Shown one piece after another: positions 56,232-64,000 of a stretch of 64,000 nt of DNA (the stretch's first letter is position 1; each line of letters opens with the position of its first letter). Source of the stretch: Cheiracanthium punctorium. Taxonomy: Eukaryota > Arthropoda > Arachnida > Araneae > Cheiracanthiidae. Where the stretch lies: positions 186,001-250,000 of the forward strand of contig JAWZYV010019454.1 of NCBI GenBank assembly GCA_038373885.1. The letters are read 5' to 3'. Below the pieces are notes generated by a model that was not told where the DNA came from, searched no databases, and saw only the letters and a list, made by a program, of their open reading frames with translations. A program made the translations under genes and the position numbers.

Positions 56232-56677
56232 CAGGGTGAATCTAAACTCTTGGGCAAAACTTTGAGGGGTGATAGGGCACATAATAAGGAATCAGAATCA
56301 CATAGCAATGTGGGGTCAAAAACGCAGTTTTCACTTAACCGGTAATAGTCAGTTTCTGAAAAGTATTGAAGTGTTCGTCTAATTTCTTAACCAAGTTTCA
56401 TAAACAATATAGGCTCGTCTCCAAAAATTTTATCCATGAAATAAAATAGAATTTTTAAACTATAAATTTTAGTCTTCTGTTTTCGGAGAAAAATACATTA
56501 GTTTCTGACGAACAATGGTAGGAAAGTGCACTGTTGTTTCAGCACTTTTTCCAAAGTGATTATTAACAGCTACATAAAGACGATGTTGTCTACCACACAT
56601 TGCTATGCGATTCTAATTCCTTCTTATGTGCCCTATCACCTCTTAAAGTTTTGTCTAAGAGTTTAGATTCCCCCCTG
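56232..56677. mobile_element. Mariner-type MITE with long TIRs and TA target
   Basis: TA at 56230-56231 and 56678-56679 flanks inverted repeats of about 95 bp. The left reads CAGGGTGAATCTAAACTCTT, AAAACTTTGAGGGGTGATAG, GGCACATAATAAGGAATCAG and AATCACATAGCAATGTG. The reverse-complemented right reads CAGGGGGGAATCTAAACTCT, AAAACTTTAAGAGGTGATAG, GGCACATAAGAAGGAATTAG and AATCGCATAGCAATGTG. The 250-bp interior is non-coding. This is typical of deletion derivatives of Tc1/mariner elements. Confidence 0.92.
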
Positions 56678-56679
56678 TA

Positions 56680-57509
56680 TTTGATTTTATTTTATTTTTT
56701 TTGTCCGCGTATTACAAATTTCTGTAGAAGTACATTTGCGATCGAGTATCTGCTATGATCATTTAACTATGTACATGTTATTACAAAGTTTTCCAGTACT
56801 CTAATATGATCATATTTGTAATGAACTTTTCAATAATCAGTTTCAAAAACAGACAAATTTTGGCTCAAAATTTTGGATTAAAATACTTTATTGTTTGTTA
56901 TACTCAAAACTTATCAAAATGTGACATTTTATAACTTTTTTTTTAGATTTTTTCTTCTTCTTTAGCCTAAGCTATTCCAACCGAAACTCTTTAAAACACA
57001 CGTGGAACTTTAATTTTTAATAACATTTATATGGTTAAATGCTGCTACCGGAAGAAAATATTCATCATATACTGTGGAAAAATGAAGTATTTATATATTT
57101 AGCAAATTAATTTCAAAAGTTTCTCTTAAAAACTCATAAACATAGCTACCGATATGACCCAGATACGTTTATTAAAATAACGTACCTATTCATTTAATCA
57201 GTCTTCTTTCAATGAATATTTTAATGGTTGAGAAAATAATTCTAAGTATTTCTGTATTTTCATCGCTATTTTCAATGTAGCATTCCACAAAGTGAAAAAA
57301 TATCGATTTCATGAAATTTATTTTCCTAGAAAGGGGTTTTTTTCGCGGGAAAAAAAGCCTTCGCACGTGTGGTATTAATGATTTTATTTCAAGCAATCAT
57401 TTTTCGATATTAAAAGAAAATTTCTTTAAAATTTAAATTTAGATGACTTTTTTCATATTCTAAGTAATTTTAAATCTTACTAAATCCCATATACACCTTA
57501 GAGAGATTA
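56680..57509. other. AT-rich spacer
   Basis: Nothing recognised. The 68-codon minus-strand frame at 57190 lacks motifs. Confidence 0.4.
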
Positions 57510-57524
57510 AATTATGACCACCTA

Positions 57525-58274
57525 CTGAATAACGCGTTGCGCCTCCTTTGGCCTTCAAAACAGCTGCAACTCTCCTGGGCATAGATGCCAAGAGTTTCTT
57601 GGTAGATACTGGAGACAGGTTGTACCAAATATTTAAGCAGCGGCCACACAAAGTCGAGGTTTTAGAACACGGTGGTGTTTGAGCTCTGAACTGCTGGTGA
57701 AAGGGGAGCAACTGTTCTCCTGGAAGACTGCGTACCTTGACACGATCATCGACGTGATGAAGGAGAAACCTGGGTTCACCTTGCCAGGCAACTCTCTTCT
57801 ACATATCCGTGGTCCAGTCTCGATGTTCCTGTGCCCACTGTAGTCGTAGTTGAAGATGACGCTAGGCAAGCAGGAGGGAGACGAGTGGGGCGTCTGCTCC
57901 GCAGTGTTATCTCCCATATCCAACAGTATCCGCTAAATCGTGTGTTAGGAAATCGTGTGTTAGGAATCGTGTGTTAGGAAACACTTGTAATTGGACCTGC
58001 ATTGTATTGGACAGTCAGCTGGGCCACTTTCTGCCGGAGATTTTGCTGTACTAGTCGTGACAGTCTCCGGCGTCCTCTTTGATGACGCGTGCACGCCCAA
58101 CATCTTGGAGTCTATTTCTGTTTCACGGTCATTAATTTGCTTTTTGTAAATACTAACAACGGCAGATCATGAACAACCGATCAGTCGTGCAGTTTCGGAG
58201 ATACTCGTTCCGAGTCTTCGGACCATTACAATCTGCCATCTATCGAATTCGCTTAGATCAACAGCCTTTCCCAT
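57525..58274 (-). pseudogene. Tc1-like transposase relic
   Basis: Start ATG at 58274-58272: [20 protein letters not shown], then [15 protein letters not shown]. This matches the N-terminal helix-turn-helix of arthropod Tc1-like transposases (DLS.FQRGQIVG.R..G.S...TA.L.GVS). Later, about 57830-57680 in another frame, come RVAWQGEPRFLLHHVDDRVK and VRSLPGEQLLP. That is the first catalytic block, where family members have WSDESRF; the catalytic Asp is replaced by Gly here. The C-terminal LLASMPRRVAAVLKAKGGAT matches the conserved end. The PDLNPIE-type block is deleted. A stop follows the HTH region and there are frame shifts. Non-functional. Confidence 0.85.
57935..57978. repeat. 15-bp minisatellite (AAATCGTGTGTTAGG)x3
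   Basis: Three consecutive near-perfect units (15, 15 and 14 bp) inside the Tc1-like relic, interrupting the coding homology between the N-terminal and catalytic parts. Confidence 0.95.
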
Positions 58275-58408
58275 CACTCACAAACGTAAGTGCAAGAATG
58301 ATTCCTAAACTTCTACAGCAGCAGATAAATACCATTCCCACTGAATTACGTGCTCTCCATGCCATCCGGACGAGTTCACTGAAAAACGTGTGAGTAGTCA
58401 TTATGTAA

Positions 58409-59744
58409 TGGCTCTTCGGTATATAATTTTCAGCATTTTATTTGAATGTATCTAAAATTACACTTGCTAGTAATATATATTTCAGTGCAATTATCGTCGA
58501 GCAACTTAAATAACGATAAAAACAAGTCATTATAAAACAAGTACTTATTTTCAAACAAGGTAAAGGAATGTCCAAATTCGTTAATATCTACATACTGCAG
58601 TAACTTAAAAATGCTTTGACTATAGTTCAGCAAATTTAAGAAAGTTTCAGTGAAACGTACTAACATTTTTATCAAAATTTTAATAGATTGTCTGTTTGCA
58701 TTTCAAAAATATGACTTAATTTCTTTTTCCAGTGTTCTCAAATTTATTAAATCACATTCCAATAATTTTGAGTTTTAAATTTGCTTTTCTCGTGAGATGT
58801 AAATAAATTAATTTTCATTATCCAATTTAAATGTCATTCGTTAATTTATATGACCTAATTTCCTTTTTGAGAACCTAAAATACTCTTTAAAATTGTTTTT
58901 CTTCCGCGATTCGTTTGCGTCTCTATTCTTAAATTAGTACATCTGAACCTAATGGATCAGACTTTAGCCGGAATTTTCTTACTTTTGCCCCAAATCAAGA
59001 CCTATAATTATTAAAATCTTTTACTCACTACAGAAAAACTGATAGAAATTGCAGACAATGCCCTTTCTAAAATAATGTACAATCTTAACTCGGAGAAAAT
59101 TGCATTATCATTTTTCGATGAAACTTTGAAGGAAAAAATTCAAACTGAATATGGCTGTAAAATTAAGTTCATTTGAAGAAGAAAATTATAAAGATGATGA
59201 TGATAGGGATATGTGCGAAGAACAATAGGTTTTAATGAAGCGAATTATAAATTGGGCTGAGTAGTTCATGCTTTTTTTCCGATTCCAACTATACATTTTT
59301 TAAGAGATTTAAAGTTAATAAGCATTTCTTAATGGTGTTCCCTATGTATGGTGTAAAAATAAGCATTATTTGAATAGAAAAATAAGTAGTGAAAGGTTTT
59401 AAGGTTGTCAAGGATACAGCTGAAAGGGGAATAAAATTAATCCAAGGTTTTGATTCTTATTTAACGAAAGACGAAGGATAAAAGCAGCTTCTATTACAAC
59501 GAAGAACGATTCAGGTAGAAATCTTAAGCGTATGAATCGGATGGAATCACAATGAAGTAAAACACAGTAAATAGAAATGCAATTTTTTAATGGACTTTAT
59601 TACTTGTGGTTTTTCTTAATTTTTTTTCAAAATAAGTTTTGTTTCTCTAAGGGTGATGTATGATTCATTTTTAGAGTTATCTGTGTCATTCATGAAATGA
59701 ACTTGTTCCGCTGCATTTTTGAAAATAAACCTTTATACTGTTAT
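58409..59744. other. AT-rich spacer
   Basis: Short open stretches near 59044-59220 (for example a 26-codon acidic frame ending KDDDDRDMCEEQ) are too short to call. No TIR or retroelement signature recognised. Confidence 0.4.
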
Positions 59745-60800
59745 CTTTTCGTCACATTACCCCACCGAAATAACCCACGATTAAGATGACGAGACATATG
59801 TTTTTGGAATGTTTTGCCGTCTTCAAGAGATGAAATCGTTTCAACTTTTTAATAAAACACAAAGTTTCAAAGAAATCTTTCTGAAATTTTTCAGATTTTT
59901 AAGTCATTGACTGAATTTAGAAAAAATATTTGAATATTAATTTTGTCATCTTACCCCACTTTTCCTTAAATTGTTTTACAATGATATTTATTTTTAGCCT
60001 ATATTTTCAGACATTAATTGACAATATTTACATCCATTAAAAAGTTTATTAATTACTTTTGGAAACATAACATTTATTTTTATCTGCTTAAAGAATCCAT
60101 ATATATATTATCTTGTGTGCCTAAAAATATTACCAGAAACTAATGCATTCCTAAAAAAAAAATCTGAAAATTTACGCTATTATTTTCAATTTTAAAAAAA
60201 ACCTAAGTATTTTATTATTAGAAAAAAGTCAGAATTTTTAACAATATTTTTTTTATTTATTTTTTAGTGTGGTAGGGTAAAATGTGTAGTTAATATTACG
60301 TTTCCAAATGTGCCTAATAAACTTTTTATTGTGTATATATGTTGCCAACTATGTCTTAAAAGTATAAGAAAGAAAAATCATTTTAAAATTAAATTATTTA
60401 TATTTTATTTTAAAAAAAGAAGTATCTGTCATTTTACCGCACCTTACTTTACAACAATGAGTTGTCGGAATACAATGCTTGTCTAAAACCTAAGTCTAAC
60501 AGTCCAGGAGGTAATATTTTTAAATTGCAGTAATTTGTTAGTCAACATAAGAAATAGTACTTGATAAAGTGTACTAAAGTTTTTGGCTTTTTACCTATTT
60601 TACCCCAAGTGTTGTCCATCTTACCAAAACAGCTCTTAAAGTTCCATGGTTTTGCCTTAAAAACTAATATGGTTATATAAAATCTTTTCAGAAGTGAAAA
60701 GGATGAACGCATTGCACAAAATAACGCAAAAAAGTTGCATGTTCACTATTAGTAAAATAAAACAGCTAATGAATTTTAAAAATTCTATTTTACCCCCACT
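59745..60800. repeat. Region with recurring TTACCCCAC-type motifs
   Basis: CATTACCCCACC (59755), ATCTTACCCCACTTTT (59948), the reverse-strand form GTGGTAGGGTAAAATG (60269), ATTTTACCGCACCTTA (60431), ATTTTACCCCAAG (60597), CCATCTTACC (60617) and ATTTTACCCCCACTTTA (60787) lie in otherwise AT-rich DNA. The recurrence at irregular spacing suggests a very old internally repetitive element. Class unknown. Confidence 0.45.
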
Positions 60801-61462
60801 TTACACTAGTGTAACAACACTTCATAAACTAATGTCATAAACAATTTCAAACGAGGACGGAGTTTACTATGAAACATAATCGATAAAATTTGTGTAGTTC
60901 TTTATGCTGAATCGATTCAAATTGATATGCAGAAAATAACATTATTACTCTTGAAATTGGCTCAAAAAATGCATGATCTCCCCTAAATTAGATAGATACT
61001 AGATCACCGCACCGTGAGTAACTTCTCATGTTATTTTTAGGGATTTTGAATCGAAAAGTATTTCAAGGATCTAGTTTCTTTATTATCTTCATGTGTCCAA
61101 AACATATGAAAAAAAAATGCTTTTGCTTAAAACGCACGTCGAATCTTCTGCAGAATAGCTATGAATTTGGCATGTCGGATATACATAGCTTTTTTTTTTC
61201 CCAGAGTAAATACTTTCAAATACAAATGGACATTTTATTTCGCTCCATGTACTTTCTGTGTGATATATTTAAATTGATAAGATATTTTATGGAAAAATGA
61301 AGAACAGTTAATACAGCAAATACAGTATTGGCCAGATTATTAAATTCAGTGTACAGAAAAAGAAATACAAAGTTATTTGTGCAACAAATTCGTTTTATGA
61401 ATAGAATTGACATACAGTCATCTTTGAAGAAGGCATTTAGTTTTATTCGTTAAAATAGTTTA
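60801..61462. other. AT-rich spacer
   Basis: A 90-codon frame at 61028 and an overlapping minus frame at 61216 lack motifs. Nothing else. Confidence 0.4.
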
Positions 61463-61776
61463 CAGCAAAACCTACACGCTTAATTCAAACCAGCGAAATT
61501 TGATCAGTTGAAGCGAATTTCCGATCCTTTTCGTACTTGGATGTGCATTTCTCCTTTAGGAGCGTTTTTCGATCGCGGAGCGGAGCGAAATATTTGGGGC
61601 GAACGTTTTCATTATTTTGGTAAGCCGGGAGGGGATTTCTGGGAAAAACAGTACTTAAAGAGCATTGTTGCGTTAATTCTGTGGGTTCCGATGTAAAAAG
61701 GTCGAAACCGACAGTTTTTCCTTTCGCTCCATCTTTAATCGTTATTTTCACTCCTTTGAATTAAGCGTGTATCCCA
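61463..61776. mobile_element. Decayed pogo/Tigger-like MITE
   Basis: The left end CAGCAAAACCTACACGCTTA, then ATTCAAACCAGCGAAA, is matched by the reverse-complemented right end CTGGGATACACGCTTAATTC, then AAAGGAGTGAAAA. The CACGCTTAATTCAAA core is identical on both sides. CAGTAAAACCT-type starts are typical of Tigger-like elements. GAAGCGAATTTC and GATGGAGCGAAAGG continue the symmetry. TA duplication not clear. Confidence 0.6.
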
Positions 61777-61791
61777 GATCAATCTAATTAA

Positions 61792-62292
61792 CCCTCTCGT
61801 CACCGAATTATGAAAAAAATTGAAGAAAGAAATATGTCTAGCATTTAATGTATCTAAAATAAACTTCTAAATCATGTGCAAAAAGATTTTTTTTTTCTAA
61901 TGTCGCTCTTTCTAATATTTTTTAATGAGCTATATATATTGTTTAATATATTTTGCATTTTTGAAGCATTGGGTTATATTTGAAATTAATTTAAAAGCAT
62001 ACACATAATAAGTAAAAGTATAAGAAAAAATTACTCACCTATGAAAAAAGGTAATAAAAAGCTTAAATATTTTGTTAATTTTTCTTCAGAAACCATGAAT
62101 CAGCAATTATAAATAATGATCTAAATTGAGTGATATTGTAATCTATTCACGATTTATGTTACTATTTAAAAGCCTAATATGTGTTCTGAATGAAATAACG
62201 CTATAAATGCAAGACAAAGTTTTAAATAGTTTTTCCTCCTTAAATATTGCTGTTTGAAATAGCCTCATATGAGGTTCAGGGTAACGAGAGGA
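61792..62292. mobile_element. Second piggyBac-type MITE family (TTAA target)
   Basis: TTAA at 61788-61791 and 62293-62296 flanks CCCTCTCGTCACCGAA and, reverse-complemented, TCCTCTCGTTACCCTGAA. The ends differ from the CCCTTT family at 1.5, 21.7 and 36.6 kb. The interior is AT-rich and non-coding and includes the small palindrome CCTCATATGAGG at 62262-62273. It sits 15 bp right of the pogo-like MITE. Confidence 0.75.
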
Positions 62293-62296
62293 TTAA

Positions 62297-62639
62297 TATA
62301 TTGTTAAAACAAAGAAAACCGGTTTTAGTTGAAGCGAGTAAAATGATTTGGCCAACACTGTGCATTGTGGTTCTAATTAAACTTGCCCTATAAGCAGAAT
62401 TATGTAGATATGCGTAAACAGATTGCTACAAACTCTGGCATATGGACTGTACACAAGATGCACTTAAGGAAATTGCTCAGTTCAAAAAATATACAGAAGG
62501 TGGCACTTGCATGGAAATTTATGAATTTAGCTCTAGAAATGGCCCAATTTAGTTATTTAATATTCAAGAACGGTTAAATAAAGGTTGAAATTGTATGCAC
62601 ATTTCGAGTTAGTCATTTTCATTGATGAATTTGGGGTTT
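62297..62639. other. AT-rich spacer
   Basis: The 64-codon plus-strand frame at 62383 has no recognisable motif. Confidence 0.35.
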
Positions 62640-62770
62640 TTCATGGAAAGTGCCACCTAGAGGACGTTTTTCCAACCATTTTTTTAACTTCCCTGAACAC
62701 ATCGAGTGTATAGTTCATTGGCCAGAGTTCGTGGCTGTCTTCTCAAACGTTTCGTTTGCAGAATGCAGTT
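62640..62770 (-). mobile_element. Decayed TIR-element fragment (family shared with 23.7 kb)
   Basis: GCCACCTAGAGGACGTTTTT, CTTCCCTGAACACATCGAGT and GGCCAGAGTTCGTGG match 23690-23760 in order. No terminus is visible here. Confidence 0.4.
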
Positions 62771-62817
62771 TATAGGAGAATGCACTTGCTCGAAGGAAGG
62801 ATTAATATGATATCCAT

Positions 62818-62975
62818 CCCAGACAGCACATAAGCTTAAATCAAGTTTGACATTTCTTTGAATTTGACGCACTAATGCAAGCTTGACAGTTCAACTCATT
62901 CTAAGCTGGCAGCAAGCTTGCAGGAGTCAAGTTGAATTGTTAAGCTTAAATACACTTGATTTAAGCTTGAAAATT
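62818..62975. mobile_element. Imperfect foldback with repeated AAGCTT words
   Basis: AAGCTTAAATCAAGT at 62832-62846 is inverted at 62953-62967. AAGCTT occurs five times in 136 bp (62832, 62879, 62914, 62942, 62962), several in inverted relation (TGCAAGCTTGACAG and GCAAGCTTGCAGG). It looks like a small MITE. No clear target duplication. Confidence 0.5.
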
Positions 62976-63107
62976 GATACTCGCGTGATTTTTCCTTTTT
63001 AAAGGAGAGCGTTGATGGCGCCATCTGTGAAAGAGAATGGACATTAATTGTCTACCGACCTTTAAATTTGCTGAAAGTTCGTAAAAGATTTGTTTTATTT
63101 TTATTAC

Positions 63108-63180
63108 CAGTGCCATATATATTACCGGCAAGGCAAACGGGGCAACTGCCCAGGGCCTACAGATTTTAGGGCCCAAAAAT
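63108..63180 (+). mobile_element. hAT-type terminus fragment
   Basis: CAGTGCCATATATATTACCG, GCAAGGCAAACGGGGCAACT, GCCCAGGGCC and TTTTAGGGCCC have the CAGxG start and the 'GGCAACTGCC.AGGGCC...TTTAGGGCCC' subterminal pattern common in hAT elements. No right end was found before the window ends. Confidence 0.55.
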
Positions 63181-63900
63181 CTTACATCTTAGAGATGCAG
63201 TTGTTTTGTAGTTTTAAAATAAAATTACAAAAGATTTAAAAAAAATCAGAAGTTAAATAATTTTTTTAATTATAAAGTATTAACAATGAAAATAATTCAA
63301 ATTTACATTTGTATAAATTAATTTAAACTTATTTTTAATTCTTTGAAATGCTCTATATCGATACCAATATGTAGGAAAATAACTAACCACATTTGTAAAG
63401 AGAATTTTTAGCGTTAAAAAATAGCAAAATTTTTCAATTATTTGTTATTTTAAGAAATATTTACAAAAATGACTAAAGTGTTTGTATTCCATACATGTTA
63501 GCAACTGTGATATAGCATTTCGAAGTAACGTTTAACTATCTGTTTCTTTCATTTCAGATTACTTAACACAAAATTTGTGTTAAGTAAACCCATTCTGTAT
63601 TTCCAAATATGGAAATTCTTCAAAATAAAATACAATTATACTACGAAATTGATTTCAAAATCAGTCGTTTGTCTCGATTTTGGCCAGCAGTATTGCTTCA
63701 TGAGTGTTGCGGTACTGAAAGTTTTAAAACGTGTTTTTTTATTTTAATTTTTATTTTAATTTAATTTATTTTGATGCATTATTTCAATTTTCATGCATCC
63801 CATGGAAAAATAAAAGAAACAAATAACACATCGCCCACTTATCAATTTGGCGAGAAAACAGCGTGGTAAGTCACTTCAAACTTTAGTCATAGCTGCACAA
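63181..63900. other. AT-rich spacer
   Basis: Contains a perfect small inverted repeat (ACTTAACACAAA / TTTGTGTTAAGT, 63562-63588). Nothing else recognised. Confidence 0.4.
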
Positions 63901-63985
63901 GGCTGCGGTGGCGGAATGGATAGCGTGCTCGGCTGCTAAGCCAAAGGGCCCGGGTTCTATCCCCGCGACGAACACTCGATGGAAA
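63901..63985 (+). mobile_element. tRNA-like SINE head (family 3), runs off the window edge
   Basis: An A-box TGGCGGAATGG and a B-box GGTTCTATCCC are spaced as in a tRNA. An anticodon-loop-like CTGCTAA would read GCT (Ser). GCTGCGG near the start can pair with CCGCGAC near 63962-63968 except for one mismatch. There is no serine-type long variable arm, and the anticodon and T stems contain mismatches, so a functional tRNA is unlikely. The body of the SINE lies beyond position 64000. Confidence 0.6.
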
Positions 63986-64000
63986 CAGATTAAATTAAAT

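Larger units (their letters stand above)
57510..58408 (-). mobile_element. Tc1-like DNA transposon, deleted copy
   Basis: Short inverted ends (left TTATGACCACCTACTGAATA, reverse-complemented right ATAATGACTACTCACACG) enclose a broken transposase gene on the minus strand. At 0.9 kb it is shorter than a full Tc1-like element (about 1.2-1.6 kb) because the region holding the last catalytic blocks is gone. A 15-bp minisatellite is present inside. Confidence 0.78.

Noticed and set aside
59040..59230. Possible small acidic peptide gene or transposase remnant
   Set aside because: Frames are 26-48 codons, in different phases, with no recognised domain.
63901..63975. Functional tRNA-Ser(GCT)
   Set aside because: No long variable arm, mismatches in the acceptor, anticodon and T stems; better explained as a SINE head.

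Overview
This 64 kb window looks like intergenic DNA from an AT-rich, transposon-rich arthropod nuclear genome. The element mix (tRNA-derived and 5S-derived SINEs, LINE relics, Helitrons, and Tc1/mariner, piggyBac, hAT, pogo and Mutator-like elements) would fit a chelicerate such as a spider. That assignment is inference, because no host gene is present to anchor it. There is no operon structure, no CRISPR array and no convincing intact protein-coding gene. The open frames are short and are either random or lie inside repeats; the only recognisable protein homology is in broken transposase and reverse-transcriptase fragments. Layout, 0-16.7 kb: two minus-strand tRNA-SINEs, a piggyBac-type MITE with a long internal palindrome and TTAA target sites, a foldback MITE, then a 4.2 kb tandem triplication (3672-7901) with units of about 1.41 kb. 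After a further SINE and a long AT-rich spacer comes a minus-strand LINE tail, cut by a hAT MITE flanked by an 8-bp target duplication, and then a second LINE relic carrying the end of an RNase H domain. Layout, 16.7-32 kb: nested Helitron copies (18.1-20.1 kb), tRNA-SINEs at 20.6, 25.0 and 29.9 kb, a second piggyBac-type MITE copy (chimeric), a pogo-type MITE, and a 265-bp tandem array (25.4-26.4 kb). Layout, 32-48 kb: a 929-bp foldback element with arms near 400 bp, a mariner-like transposase relic, a third piggyBac-type MITE copy, a second mariner-like relic inside AT-rich tandem repeats, a GC-richer block at 41.7-42.06 kb, a 5S-derived SINE, a third mariner relic, and a Helitron (45361-47469) with both termini preserved. 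Layout, 48-64 kb: a long AT-rich spacer, a tRNA-SINE, a second 5S-derived SINE with a 9-bp target duplication, small TIR elements, two perfect hairpins, a mariner-type MITE, a deleted Tc1-like transposase gene, a stretch of recurring ACCCC motifs, further pogo-like and piggyBac-like MITEs, a hAT end, and a tRNA-like SINE head at the right edge. The features do not work together as a pathway; they record successive insertion, deletion, tandem duplication and unequal exchange. The most informative observation is that the middle unit of the triplication is a 5'/3' hybrid of its two neighbours, as expected from a single unequal crossover. I found no evidence for a new gene system. Most boundaries are good to a few bases where a target duplication is visible and to about 10-30 bases otherwise.
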